In this document: positions 29,910-38,437 of the stretch, piece by piece
Layout: every line of letters begins with the position of its first letter
How positions within the stretch are numbered: position 1 is the stretch's first letter
Source: Mesorhizobium waimense
GTDB lineage: Bacteria > Pseudomonadota > Alphaproteobacteria > Rhizobiales > Rhizobiaceae
NCBI RefSeq assembly: GCF_003601975.1
Contig: NZ_QZWZ01000010.1
Span: 155,239 to 219,238 of the forward strand
Direction of reading: 5' to 3'
DNA: 64,000 bases
Notes under the pieces: generated by a model
What the model was told of the DNA's origin: nothing
The model's input: only the letters and a program-made list of their open reading frames with translations
The model's database searches: none
Program-made: the position numbers and the translations under genes

Positions 29910-31016
29910 ATGCTGGACAAATCGGGGTCGTCACACGAGCAATCGGCCGGCAGGAAGGTTGCACCAGGCAATGGAGCGCCGACGAACGGCGCACAGGTTT
30001 CCGCCAACCAGGCGTCGCTGACCTATGTTTCCGACAGCGAAGCCGGCATTCGCCGCCTCAGGGCAGGCAAGGGTTTCTCCTACAAGGGCCCGAACGACCG
30101 CACGGTGGGCGAGAGCACCATCGCGCGCATCAAGGCGCTTGCCATACCGCCGGCCTGGACCGATGTGTGGATCTCGCCCGATCCGGACGGCCACATCCAG
30201 GCGACCGGCCGCGACCAGCGCGGGCGCAAGCAGTATCGCTACCATCCACTATGGGCCGAGGAGCGCGACGGGGCCAAATATTCGAGCCTGGTCGCCTTTG
30301 CCGAAAGCCTGCCCGAACTGCGCCGCCGGATCGATGCCGATCTGCGCCGCCATGGCCTGCCGGCGGAACGCGTCGTCGCGGCGGTGGTCTGGCTGCTCGA
30401 CAACACCATGATCCGCGTCGGCAACGCCGCCTATGCGCGCGACAACAAGAGTTTCGGACTGACCACGCTGCGCGACCGCCATGTCGACATCAAGGGCACC
30501 AGCCTGCGCTTTGCCTTCAAGGGCAAATCCGGCAAGGAATGGAAATTGAAACTGGTCGATCGCCGGATCGCCAGGATCGTGCGCGGCGCACAGGACCTGC
30601 CGGGGCAGAAGCTGTTCCAGTATCTCGACGAGGACGGCAACAGGCATCCCGTGCGTTCCGACGACGTCAATCGCTACATCCGCGATGCAGCCGGCGCGGA
30701 TTTCAGCTCCAAGCACTTCCGCACCTGGGGCGGCACGATCCATGCCGCCTCGCTGTTTGCGCAGACGGAGGTTCCCGAAAGCCAGGCGCAAATCAAGCGG
30801 ACGACGAATGCTGTCATCGACAAGGTCGCGGAGCGGCTGGGCAATACGCGCGCCATCTGCCGCAAATGCTACATCCATCCGACGGTCTTCGAGGCCTGGT
30901 CGCAAGGGCGGCTGCTCGCTGAAATGGCGCAAGCGAACAAACGCAAACGGGCGATACCGGGGCTCGATGACGAGGAGACGCTGATCCTGCGATGGCTGAA
31001 GATGCAGGAGAGCTAA
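29910..31016 (+). CDS. DNA topoisomerase IB (poxvirus-like)
   Basis: A 368-residue type IB topoisomerase, which relaxes supercoils through a 3'-phosphotyrosyl intermediate. The N-terminal DNA-binding domain spans about residues 40-120 and the catalytic domain about 130-330. Catalytic residues visible are Arg in the LTTLRDRH region, basic residues in KHFRTWGG, His in GGTIHAA, and the nucleophile Tyr321 in CRKCYIHP. The first 35 residues look disordered. Bacterial copies are common in Rhizobiales and supplement the type IA and II enzymes. It has no obvious functional link to neighbours. Confidence 0.93.
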   Translation: MLDKSGSSHEQSAGRKVAPGNGAPTNGAQVSANQASLTYVSDSEAGIRRLRAGKGFSYKGPNDRTVGESTIARIKALAIPPAWTDVWISPDPDGHIQATGRDQRGRKQYRYHPLWAEERDGAKYSSLVAFAESLPELRRRIDADLRRHGLPAERVVAAVVWLLDNTMIRVGNAAYARDNKSFGLTTLRDRHVDIKGTSLRFAFKGKSGKEWKLKLVDRRIARIVRGAQDLPGQKLFQYLDEDGNRHPVRSDDVNRYIRDAAGADFSSKHFRTWGGTIHAASLFAQTEVPESQAQIKRTTNAVIDKVAERLGNTRAICRKCYIHPTVFEAWSQGRLLAEMAQANKRKRAIPGLDDEETLILRWLKMQES

Positions 31017-31084
31017 CGCGGGCGGGCGAGTTCCTTGCTGGTTCCCGGTGCGCCATCGCAGGTCGAATTTTTTTATCGACCTTA

Positions 31085-31111
31085 TGTCGGGAACGGTCCT
31101 ACTGTCTCGTC
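31085..31111 (+). promoter_or_regulatory. Candidate ECF sigma promoter for the DGPF/sigma operon
   Basis: TGTCGG at 31085-31090, 17-base spacer, CGTC at 31108-31111, 24 bases upstream of the DGPF gene. The pattern resembles the TGTCGA / CGTC-type promoter reported for ECF42 sigma factors and would give autoregulation. Just upstream is a 7-base inverted repeat AGGTCGA/TCGACCT (31060-31082) around a T-run. Confidence 0.5.
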
Positions 31112-31135
31112 CTTTGACAGAGAAAAGGACCGATC

Positions 31136-31510
31136 ATGCTCTACGCTATCCTCTGCTATGCTTCCGAAGACGTCGTTTGCTCCTGGAGCAAGGAGCAGGA
31201 TGATGAGGTCATGGCCAATCTCCTCAACGTCCAGGAAAAATACGCCACGGCCGGCCGACTTGGCCCGGTGGCGCGGCTTTTGCCGACAACCGCCGCGACA
31301 ACGCTGCGCAAGGTCAAGGGCGAATCCGTCGTCATCGACGGCCCGTTTGCCGAAACCAAGGAACAGTTCCTCGGCTTCTACACGCTCGAATGCGCCGATC
31401 TCGACGAGGCCGTGGAGTTCGCCCGCGAACTCTCCGAGGTCAACCCCAGCGGCGGCTCCTACGAAATAAGGCCGGTTTCGGTCTTCAACCCGAGCACGGC
31501 TGCCGCATGA
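31136..31510 (+). CDS. YCII-related DGPF-domain protein
   Basis: A 124-residue single-domain protein of the YCII/DGPF family, with the family motif VVIDGPFAETKEQ in the middle and a ferredoxin-like alpha-beta pattern. Such proteins are usually encoded beside ECF42 sigma factors, as here, where the stop overlaps the sigma factor start (ATGA). AAGGA lies seven bases before the ATG. A role as a sigma-controlled enzyme or sensor of oxidative or chemical stress has been suggested for the family, but the activity is not established. Confidence 0.9.
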   Translation: MLYAILCYASEDVVCSWSKEQDDEVMANLLNVQEKYATAGRLGPVARLLPTTAATTLRKVKGESVVIDGPFAETKEQFLGFYTLECADLDEAVEFARELSEVNPSGGSYEIRPVSVFNPSTAAA

Positions 31511-32781
31511 CCGAGCTTGCCTGGATCAGCAACGCGATCAGCACCGCCCGTCCGCAGGCGATGGGTGCGCTGCTGCGCTACTTCCGCGACCTCGATGCCG
31601 CGGAAGAGGCTTTCCAGGACGCATGCCTGCGGGCGCTGAAGAACTGGCCGAAAAACGGCCCGCCGCGCGATCCCGCCGCCTGGCTGATCTTCGTCGGCCG
31701 CAACAGCGGCATCGATGCGGTGCGCAAGCGCTCCAAGCAGGCGCCGCTGCCCGAGGAGGACCAGATCTCCGACCTCGAGGACGCCGAAAGCGATATCGCC
31801 GAGCGGCTGGACGGCGCGCATTATCGCGACGACATTTTGCGGCTCTTGTTCATCTGCTGCCACCCGGATCTACCGGCGACGCAGCAGATCGCGGTCGCGT
31901 TGCGGATCGTCTCCGGCATCACCGTCAAGCAGATCGCGCGTGCCTTCCTGGTCGGCGAAAGCGCCATGGAGCAGCGCATCACCCGCGCCAAGGCGCGTAT
32001 TGCCGACGCCGGCGTGCCGTTCGAGACGCCGGGCGCGGTCGAGCGCTCGGAGCGGCTCGCGGCTGTCGCCGCCATGGTCTACCTGATCTTCAACGAAGGC
32101 TATTCGACCAACAGCGGCGAGGCGCCGGCGCGCGCTCCGCTGTGCGAGGAGGCGATCCGGCTGGCGCGGCTGCTGCTCAGGCTGTTCCAGACCGAGCCGG
32201 AGATCATGGGATTGACGGCGCTGCTTTTGCTCCAGCATGCGCGGGCGCCGGCTCGCTTCGACGAAAACGGCGAGATCGTGCTGCTCGAGGACCAGGACCG
32301 CAGCCTGTGGAGCCGCAAGATGATCGACGAGGGCCTGGCGCTGGTCGACAAGGCGCTGCGCCATCAAAAGCCCGGCCCCTATCAGGTGCAGGCGGCGATC
32401 GCCGCGCTGCATGCGCGGGCGGAGAAGCCCGAGGATACCGACTGGACCGAGATCGACCTGCTCTACAGCCTGCTCGAGCAGATGCAGCCGTCGCCGGTGG
32501 TAACGCTGAACCGCGCAGTCGCGGTGGCCAAGGTGCGCGGACCGGAGGCAGCCCTTGCCATGATCGAGCCGCTCGAGCAGAGGCTGTCCGGCTATTTCCA
32601 CTTCTTCGGCCTCAAGGGCGGCCTGCTGATGCAGCTTGGCCGCGGCGAGGAGGCGCGTGTCGCCTTCGACCGTGCGATTGCGCTTGCCAACACCGCAGCG
32701 GAAGCCGCCCATATCCGCATGCATATCGACCGGCTGATGAAGGAAGGCGCGGCGAAGGCCGCCGCAAAGACAGCGCGCTGA
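31507..32781 (+). CDS. ECF42-like RNA polymerase sigma factor with C-terminal extension
   Basis: A 424-residue ECF sigma factor, about twice the usual ECF length. Region 2 lies near residues 15-80 (DLDAAEEAFQDACLRALKNW), region 4 near 115-175 (TVKQIARAFLVGESAMEQRI), and the last 230 residues form the helical, TPR-like extension typical of the ECF42 group. In that group the extension, rather than a separate anti-sigma factor, is thought to control activity; none is encoded here. The start ATG 31507 overlaps the DGPF gene stop. A matching promoter-like sequence lies upstream of the pair. Confidence 0.92.
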   Translation: MTELAWISNAISTARPQAMGALLRYFRDLDAAEEAFQDACLRALKNWPKNGPPRDPAAWLIFVGRNSGIDAVRKRSKQAPLPEEDQISDLEDAESDIAERLDGAHYRDDILRLLFICCHPDLPATQQIAVALRIVSGITVKQIARAFLVGESAMEQRITRAKARIADAGVPFETPGAVERSERLAAVAAMVYLIFNEGYSTNSGEAPARAPLCEEAIRLARLLLRLFQTEPEIMGLTALLLLQHARAPARFDENGEIVLLEDQDRSLWSRKMIDEGLALVDKALRHQKPGPYQVQAAIAALHARAEKPEDTDWTEIDLLYSLLEQMQPSPVVTLNRAVAVAKVRGPEAALAMIEPLEQRLSGYFHFFGLKGGLLMQLGRGEEARVAFDRAIALANTAAEAAHIRMHIDRLMKEGAAKAAAKTAR

Positions 32782-32953
32782 AGTCATTTCCCGTCTGGCT
32801 CAATCGTGTGGTCCGGGCTTAGACCATGCCGGGGTGGCGGTTTTTCCCTGAAACGAGTAGTGCCACGCCATGACAGCGCCCGATGGCACGATGGTGCGTG
32901 GCGCAAGGCTTTGACCTCCGTCCTGTAAGCGACGAAATCTGAAAGGGACAAAA

Positions 32954-34468
32954 ATGACGATAGCCAAGGAAACGGCCGAGCTGCTGGCGAAACTGGGCGT
33001 CGCCAAGGAGGCGCTTGTCGGCGGCGATCTCATCGTGCGCAGCCCGGTGACGGGCGAGCAGATCGCGGCGTTGAAGACGATCTCGCCGGCCGACGCGGCA
33101 AAGACCATCGATGCCGCGCACAAGGCCTTCCAGACGTGGCGGCTGGTGCCGGGTCCGAAACGCGGCGAACTGGTGCGGCTGCTCGGCGAGGAATTGCGCG
33201 CCCACAAGGCCGAGCTTGGCCGGCTGGTATCGATCGAGGTTGGCAAGATCCCGTCCGAGGGCCTCGGCGAAGTACAGGAGATGATCGACATCTGCGATTT
33301 CGCCGTCGGTCTTTCCCGGCAATTGTACGGCCTGACCATCGCCACCGAGCGTCCTGGTCACCGGATGATGGAGACCTGGCATCCGCTCGGCGTCGTCGGC
33401 GTCATCTCGGCCTTCAACTTCCCGGTGGCGGTGTGGTCGTGGAATGCAGCACTTGCACTGGTCTGCGGCGATGCCGTGGTGTGGAAGCCGTCGGAAAAGA
33501 CACCGCTGACCGCGCTTGCCTGCGAAGCGATCTTCAAGCATGCGGTCAAGCGTTTCGGCGCGGATGCGCCGCAGGGCCTGGCACCGGTGCTGATCGGCGA
33601 CCGCGCCGTCGGCGAGATCCTGGTCGACCATCCCAAGGTGCCGCTGGTGTCGGCCACCGGCTCGACCCGCATGGGCCGAGATGTCGGTCCGCGGCTGGCC
33701 AAGCGCTTCGCCCGCGCCGTGCTGGAACTCGGCGGCAACAATGCCGGCATCGTCTGCCCGACCGCCGACCTCGACATGGCGCTGCGCGCCATAGCCTTCG
33801 GCGCCATGGGCACGGCCGGCCAGCGCTGCACGACGCTGCGGCGCCTGTTCGTGCATGACAGCGTCTACGACGCCCTGCTGCCGCGCCTGAAGAAAGCCTA
33901 TCAGAGCGTTTCGGTCGGCAATCCGCTGGAGACCTCGTCGCTGGTCGGCCCGCTGATCGACAAGGCAGCGTTCGAGGCAATGCAGAAGGCGCTGAAGGAA
34001 GCCACCGCGCATGGCGGCAAGGTGACCGGCGGCACGCGCGTCGAGAACGGCCACCCCGATGCCTATTACGTGCACCCGGCGCTGGTCGAGATGCCCAAGC
34101 AGGTCTCGCCGGTGACGGAAGAGACCTTCGCGCCGATCCTCTATGTGATGAAATATTCAGACTTCGACGCCGTGCTCGACGAGCACAATGCGGTCGGCGC
34201 CGGACTGTCGTCCTCGATCTTTACGCGCGACCTGCAGGAGTCCGAGCGCTTCCTCGGCGTCGACGGTTCGGATTGCGGCATCGCCAACGTCAACATCGGC
34301 ACATCGGGCGCAGAGATCGGCGGCGCCTTCGGCGGCGAGAAGGAAACCGGCGGCGGCCGCGAGAGCGGTTCGGACGCCTGGAAGGCCTATATGCGCCGCG
34401 CCACCAACACGGTGAACTATTCCAAGGCGCTGCCGCTGGCGCAGGGCGTGTCGTTCGACATCGACTAG
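32954..34468 (+). CDS. Aldehyde dehydrogenase, ALDH7 / L-piperidine-6-carboxylate dehydrogenase type
   Basis: A 504-residue NAD-dependent aldehyde dehydrogenase of the antiquitin (ALDH7A1/AmaB) group, which oxidises alpha-aminoadipate semialdehyde, in equilibrium with piperideine-6-carboxylate, in lysine and pipecolate breakdown. Active-site Cys292 is in AGQRCTTLRR, and the general-base glutamate is in LELGGNNAGIV. The C-terminal GGAFGGEKETGGGRESGSD is characteristic of this group. AAGGGA precedes the ATG. It stands alone, ending at a strong bidirectional terminator. Substrate assignment is by family resemblance only. Confidence 0.88.
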   Translation: MTIAKETAELLAKLGVAKEALVGGDLIVRSPVTGEQIAALKTISPADAAKTIDAAHKAFQTWRLVPGPKRGELVRLLGEELRAHKAELGRLVSIEVGKIPSEGLGEVQEMIDICDFAVGLSRQLYGLTIATERPGHRMMETWHPLGVVGVISAFNFPVAVWSWNAALALVCGDAVVWKPSEKTPLTALACEAIFKHAVKRFGADAPQGLAPVLIGDRAVGEILVDHPKVPLVSATGSTRMGRDVGPRLAKRFARAVLELGGNNAGIVCPTADLDMALRAIAFGAMGTAGQRCTTLRRLFVHDSVYDALLPRLKKAYQSVSVGNPLETSSLVGPLIDKAAFEAMQKALKEATAHGGKVTGGTRVENGHPDAYYVHPALVEMPKQVSPVTEETFAPILYVMKYSDFDAVLDEHNAVGAGLSSSIFTRDLQESERFLGVDGSDCGIANVNIGTSGAEIGGAFGGEKETGGGRESGSDAWKAYMRRATNTVNYSKALPLAQGVSFDID

Positions 34469-34518
34469 ACTAAGACTAAGGACGTCGTCGCTGCTTCGGC
34501 GGCCTCAACCACCAACAG

Positions 34519-34553
34519 AAAACCGACAACGCCCCTAAGGTTTTGTCGGTTTT
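34519..34553. terminator. Bidirectional intrinsic terminator
   Basis: Perfect 11-base inverted repeat AAAACCGACAA / TTGTCGGTTTT with a 13-base loop. It lies between the convergent aldehyde dehydrogenase and sugar ABC operon. The A-tract and T-tract on either side let it act in both directions. Confidence 0.82.
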
Positions 34554-34558
34554 TGCGC

Positions 34559-35647
34559 TTAGCGGGCTGCTTCGAAGGCCTTGCCAGTCGCCAGATCGAA
34601 CAGGCGCAGCGAGTCTTCGTCGAAGGTGAAGGCGCATGGTTCGCCCTTGGCAACGCGGGCGCGTGGTGGCAGGCAAGCCGTCAGCCGTTGGTTGCCGATG
34701 CGCGCGGTTGTGACCAACTCCGGGCCGGTGAGTTCGACCACGTCGATCTCGACCGGCAATGAAAACTCCGGGCTCGTTCCGGTCGCCAGGCGAAGCGCCT
34801 CGGGCCTGATCCCGACAACGACCGGAGCGCCGTTCGGCGCCGCGTTCCTGAAGCGAGCCGGCAGCGTCAGCCGCACGTCCGAGCCGGCAATGGCAAGATG
34901 TCCATTCTCGACGGTTGCCTGCAGCATGTTCATCGACGGGGCGCCGACGAAGCCCGCGACGTAGAGCGTCGCCGGGTAATTGTAGATCTCCTCGGGCGTT
35001 CCGAGTTGCTCGATCCGGCCGTCGCGCATGACTGCGATCCGCGTTGCCAGCGTCATCGCCTCGATCTGGTCGTGGGTGACATAGACGACGGTGGTCTGCA
35101 GCATCTGGTGCAGGCGCTTCAACTCGGTGCGCATCTCCAGGCGCAGCTTCGCGTCGAGATTGGAGAGCGGTTCGTCGAACAGGAAGACCTGCGGCTTGCG
35201 CACCAGCGCCCTGCCGATGGCGACGCGCTGGCGCTGGCCGCCGGAGAGCTGGCCGGGCTTGCGGTCGAGCAGGGGTTCGATCTGCAGCAGTTTCGCCGCG
35301 TCGTGCACTGCCTTGTCGCGCTCGGCGGCGGGCACCTTGCGCATCTCCAGCCCGAAACCGATGTTGCGGTGAACGGTGAGGTTCGGATAGAGCGCGTAGG
35401 ATTGGAAGACCATGGCGATGTCGCGGTTCTTCGGGTGGACGCCGAGCACCGAGCGTCCGCCGATCAGCACCTCGCCGCTGGTCGCTTCGGCGAGCCCGGC
35501 GATGATGTTGAGCAGTGTCGACTTCCCGCAGCCGGACGAACCGAGCAGCACCAGGAATTCGCCGCTCTCCAGCGCGATGTCGATGCCTTTCAGCGTTTCG
35601 ACGGCGCCGTAATTCTTGCGGATGTCGCGGATTTCAAGCGCGCTCAT
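34559..35647 (-). CDS. Sugar ABC transporter ATP-binding protein (UgpC/MsmK type)
   Basis: A 362-residue ATPase for a CUT1-type sugar importer. Walker A GSSGCGKST is at about residues 37-45; the signature LSGGQRQRVAIGRALVR and Walker B VFLFDEPLSNLDAKLR follow, and the last 120 residues carry the TOBE/OB domains. The start ATG at 35647 lies 14 bases inside the end of the kinase gene; the open frame further upstream only shadows the kinase. It is the last gene of the minus-strand sugar operon. Confidence 0.93.
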   Translation of the reverse strand: MSALEIRDIRKNYGAVETLKGIDIALESGEFLVLLGSSGCGKSTLLNIIAGLAEATSGEVLIGGRSVLGVHPKNRDIAMVFQSYALYPNLTVHRNIGFGLEMRKVPAAERDKAVHDAAKLLQIEPLLDRKPGQLSGGQRQRVAIGRALVRKPQVFLFDEPLSNLDAKLRLEMRTELKRLHQMLQTTVVYVTHDQIEAMTLATRIAVMRDGRIEQLGTPEEIYNYPATLYVAGFVGAPSMNMLQATVENGHLAIAGSDVRLTLPARFRNAAPNGAPVVVGIRPEALRLATGTSPEFSLPVEIDVVELTGPELVTTARIGNQRLTACLPPRARVAKGEPCAFTFDEDSLRLFDLATGKAFEAAR

Positions 35648-36572
35648 GGCTGCCGTCCTCGAATTGCAGGGCCCCGCCATAGTTGCGGGGCAAAGTGGAG
35701 ATGGCGCGGGACGCCACCTGTGTCGCGAAGGAGAGGCACGCGGCCAGCGGCTGGTCGCGCGCCAGTGCCGCCAGGAAGGCGGCGTTGAAGACGTCGCCGG
35801 CGCCGATCGTGTCGACGACCTTGACGTCAGGCGCCAGCGCTTCGACGAGGGTGCCATCCGGCCCGACGGCAAGGGCGCCTTGCGGTCCGCGCTTGACCAC
35901 GGCAACGGCGCCTTTCTTCATGCCGAACCTGATCTCGCGCGCGGCATCGACGGGGTCTTGCAATGCGGCGAGGGTCAGCGTCTCGACCTCGTTGAACAGC
36001 GCCAGCTCACAGCGCGACAGCCAGGCACGCACAGCCGCGCAGTTCGCCGGCGTCCAGCCTTCCATCGGCCAGCCGGTGTCGAGCGCGACGGCGATGCCAT
36101 GCCTGTCCGCCCAGTCGAAGAACGCGTCATAGTCGCCGGTGAGATCGTCGGTGAGGAAGGAGCCGCAGAGCAGCGCGCAGCCGCCGGACAGCCGGTTGCC
36201 GTCGAGACCGGAGACGACGTCGGCGAGGCTTAGGCGCGGCAAGTGCCCGCGTGTGGTGAAGAAGGTGCGCTCGCCGTCGGGATGGGTCATGCCGACGGAC
36301 AGTGTCGTGCCTTCGGGGCGCACCGGCCATTTTTCGGCGCGGTGGCCGAAGGCTTCGCGCAGCCAGCGGCCGAACTGGTCGTCGCCGACATTGGCGGCGA
36401 TGTCGAAATCGACGCCCAGCGCCTGCCAGGCGAGTGCCGTGTTTCCCGCCTGTCCGCCGACGCGCAATTCGTCATGGTCGACGACGGTCTCGGTCCCCGC
36501 CTTTGGCCACGGTGCGACCGGGCCGACGATCAGGTCGACATTGACGTTGCCGATCACTGCAAGCGGCCGCAT
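35634..36572 (-). CDS. PfkB-family carbohydrate kinase
   Basis: A 312-residue ribokinase-like sugar kinase. The N-terminal GGQAGNTALAWQALG glycine pair and the C-terminal signature DTIGAGDVFNAAFLAAL, with the catalytic aspartate in GAGD, are intact. It sits between a SIS-domain enzyme and the ATPase of a sugar importer. In fructosamine (frl) operons a PfkB kinase (FrlD) phosphorylates the imported Amadori compound before a SIS-domain deglycase (FrlB) splits it; the same pair is adjacent here. Other sugars phosphorylated by PfkB kinases remain possible. Confidence 0.9.
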   Translation of the reverse strand: MRPLAVIGNVNVDLIVGPVAPWPKAGTETVVDHDELRVGGQAGNTALAWQALGVDFDIAANVGDDQFGRWLREAFGHRAEKWPVRPEGTTLSVGMTHPDGERTFFTTRGHLPRLSLADVVSGLDGNRLSGGCALLCGSFLTDDLTGDYDAFFDWADRHGIAVALDTGWPMEGWTPANCAAVRAWLSRCELALFNEVETLTLAALQDPVDAAREIRFGMKKGAVAVVKRGPQGALAVGPDGTLVEALAPDVKVVDTIGAGDVFNAAFLAALARDQPLAACLSFATQVASRAISTLPRNYGGALQFEDGSHERA

Positions 36573-37595
36573 TCATTCGCTCCTGGTGATCTTGGTGGAG
36601 CGGACCGGCGTGCCGGCATCGTCGACGCGGGCGTCGGCAAAGGCGATCATCAGGCGCTGCGCCACCGGCAGCATGGCCAGGATCGCCGCCAGCCCCGAAG
36701 CCGGCTTGAAGGCGAGCGTCACTGCTCCGGCGACCGGCACCTGTCCGGAGGAATCGAAAATGATCAGCGGTGCGCCGGCCTCGACCACGGAGACGGCCAT
36801 GGCGGTCACCAGTTCCGCCGTCTGGTCGTCGCCGCGAAACAGAATGACGCCGGTGCGCTGGCCAAGCATCTCCATCGGTCCGTGGCGAAGCTGGCCGCCT
36901 TCGAGGGAAAAGCACGGCAGCCGCGACAATTCGGTGAGCCCGAGGGACAGAGCCTCGGCAAGACCCTGCAGGCGGCGGCCGGAGGTGACGATGGTTCCTA
37001 CCCCGCTTAGGGCGGCAAGCGCGTGGTCGATATCGACGGTTTCAGGGGCTTCCAGCGCCGCAAGGGCGGCGGCCGGATCGTCGCCGAGCGCCGACAGGAT
37101 GGCCAGGTGCAAGGCGAAACTGACGGTGAGGCTACGGGTCGCGGCGAACGCAAGCTCGGTGCCGCCGGCGCCGATCAGGCTTGGCGCGGTTCGGGCAAGG
37201 AAGGAGGCACTTTCCAACGTCAGGCCGAAAGCGTCAGCGCCGTCGCCTTTTTCCGCGAACCATCTGACGACTTCGGCGCTTTCGCCAGACTGCGAGGTGA
37301 CGAGCACGGTCTTGCCGGCAAGCGGCAGCGGCTGTCCCAACTGCTCGGAGAGAGGCACAGCGAGGGCGTCGATGCCATGCGCCCGGTAGAGCGGTTCGAC
37401 GGCGCGCCCGACCGCATGCGAGCCGCCCATGCCGAGCAGGAGCAAGCGGCCGCTCCGCCGGATCGCGGCCGCGACCTTTGCCGCGACAGTCGCGTTCTGC
37501 CGGAATGAGGCGATGGCGTCCGCATGCTGGCGCGCCATTTCGCGGTCGATCGCGAGAAGGCCAGCCGGGCGGGGTTTTCCTGCAGTCATCATCAT
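36573..37595 (-). CDS. SIS-domain sugar isomerase/deglycase (FrlB- or AgaS-like)
   Basis: A 340-residue protein with two SIS phosphosugar-binding domains (about 30-160 and 195-330). Phosphosugar-binding segments seen are LLLLGMGGSHAVGR and VTSQSGESAEVVRW in the first, and GRRLQGLAEALSLGLTELSR in the second. It lacks the glutamine amidotransferase domain of GlmS, so it is not a full glucosamine-6-phosphate synthase. Length equals that of E. coli FrlB. The start ATGATGA cluster overlaps the upstream permease stop. FrlB-like fructosamine-6-phosphate deglycase and an AgaS-type aminosugar isomerase are the two main options. Confidence 0.85.
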   Translation of the reverse strand: MMMTAGKPRPAGLLAIDREMARQHADAIASFRQNATVAAKVAAAIRRSGRLLLLGMGGSHAVGRAVEPLYRAHGIDALAVPLSEQLGQPLPLAGKTVLVTSQSGESAEVVRWFAEKGDGADAFGLTLESASFLARTAPSLIGAGGTELAFAATRSLTVSFALHLAILSALGDDPAAALAALEAPETVDIDHALAALSGVGTIVTSGRRLQGLAEALSLGLTELSRLPCFSLEGGQLRHGPMEMLGQRTGVILFRGDDQTAELVTAMAVSVVEAGAPLIIFDSSGQVPVAGAVTLAFKPASGLAAILAMLPVAQRLMIAFADARVDDAGTPVRSTKITRSE

Positions 37596-38437
37596 CCTTT
37601 CACGCCGCCGCTGGTGAGGCCGGAAATCAGCGCCCGCTGCATGACCAGGCCGATCAGCACCGGCGGCAGAGCGGCAAGCACCCCGGCGGTGGCGATCAGC
37701 CCGTAGTCGGAGACGCGGCCGCCGGCGAGATCGGCGATGGCGACCGTCAGCGTCTTGGCACGCTGGTCCGAGGTGAAGAGCAATGCATAGAAGAACTCGT
37801 CCCAGGCAAGCAGCACCGCAAACAGCGCTGATGTCGCGACCACGGGTGCTGCCAGTGGCAGAGTGATGATGCGCAGCGTCTGGAACAGGCCGGCGCCATC
37901 GATCATCGCCGCCGCCTCGATCTCGCGCGGGATGGCGTCGAAACCCGATTTCATCAGCCAGGTGGTGAAGGGTGCCAGGATGGTCAGGTAGACCACCGCC
38001 AGGCCAAAGACATTGTTGAGCAGGCCGAGATAGGAAAGGCCCATATAGAGCGGCACGGCGAGCGCCACCGGCGGCAGCATGTAGGTGGCGATCACCATCG
38101 ACAGCGACCAGCCGATCGACGGCGTGCGCGAGACCGCCCAGCCGGCGGGGATGGCGAGCAGCAGCGCCGCCACCGTTGCCATGCCAGCGATCTCGAGGCT
38201 GTTGCGCAGCGATGCGGTGAAGGCCGCGCCGGCGCTGTTCTCAGCCGTGGACAGCAATTGCTCGTAGCGGGAGAAGTCGGCGCTCTGTGGCCACCAGCGC
38301 AGCGGCTTGGCGGCGAGGTCGGCGGCTGGCGAGATGCTCATGACGAAGAGCCACGCAATCGGTGCCAGGATGACGACGGCAAGCAGGACCGCGCAGACAT
38401 AGATGAAGACGGTGAAGGCGGGGCTCTTGCGTTCCAT
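37592..38437 (-). CDS. Sugar ABC transporter permease (MalG/UgpE type)
   Basis: A 281-residue CUT1 permease with six predicted membrane segments, the first at about residues 10-32 (FTVFIYVCAVLLAVVILAPI). The EAA loop reads IEAAAMIDGAGLFQTLRII. The start ATG 38437 (MERKSPAF) overlaps the stop of the upstream permease (ATGA); the frame upstream of it shadows that gene. It works with the MalF-type partner encoded just before. Confidence 0.93.
   Translation of the reverse strand: MERKSPAFTVFIYVCAVLLAVVILAPIAWLFVMSISPAADLAAKPLRWWPQSADFSRYEQLLSTAENSAGAAFTASLRNSLEIAGMATVAALLLAIPAGWAVSRTPSIGWSLSMVIATYMLPPVALAVPLYMGLSYLGLLNNVFGLAVVYLTILAPFTTWLMKSGFDAIPREIEAAAMIDGAGLFQTLRIITLPLAAPVVATSALFAVLLAWDEFFYALLFTSDQRAKTLTVAIADLAGGRVSDYGLIATAGVLAALPPVLIGLVMQRALISGLTSGGVKG

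Noticed and set aside
31623..32822. Long alternative plus-strand frame within the ECF sigma gene
   Set aside because: Gly/Arg/Ala-rich shadow in another frame; the sigma factor frame has regions 2 and 4 and a four-base overlap with its partner.
32819..34075. Minus-strand frame of 418 codons opposite the aldehyde dehydrogenase
   Set aside because: Complement of a conserved ALDH coding region; no family motif and no ribosome binding site.
36573..37595. Glucosamine-6-phosphate synthase
   Set aside because: Only the two SIS domains are present; the N-terminal glutamine amidotransferase domain with catalytic cysteine is missing.
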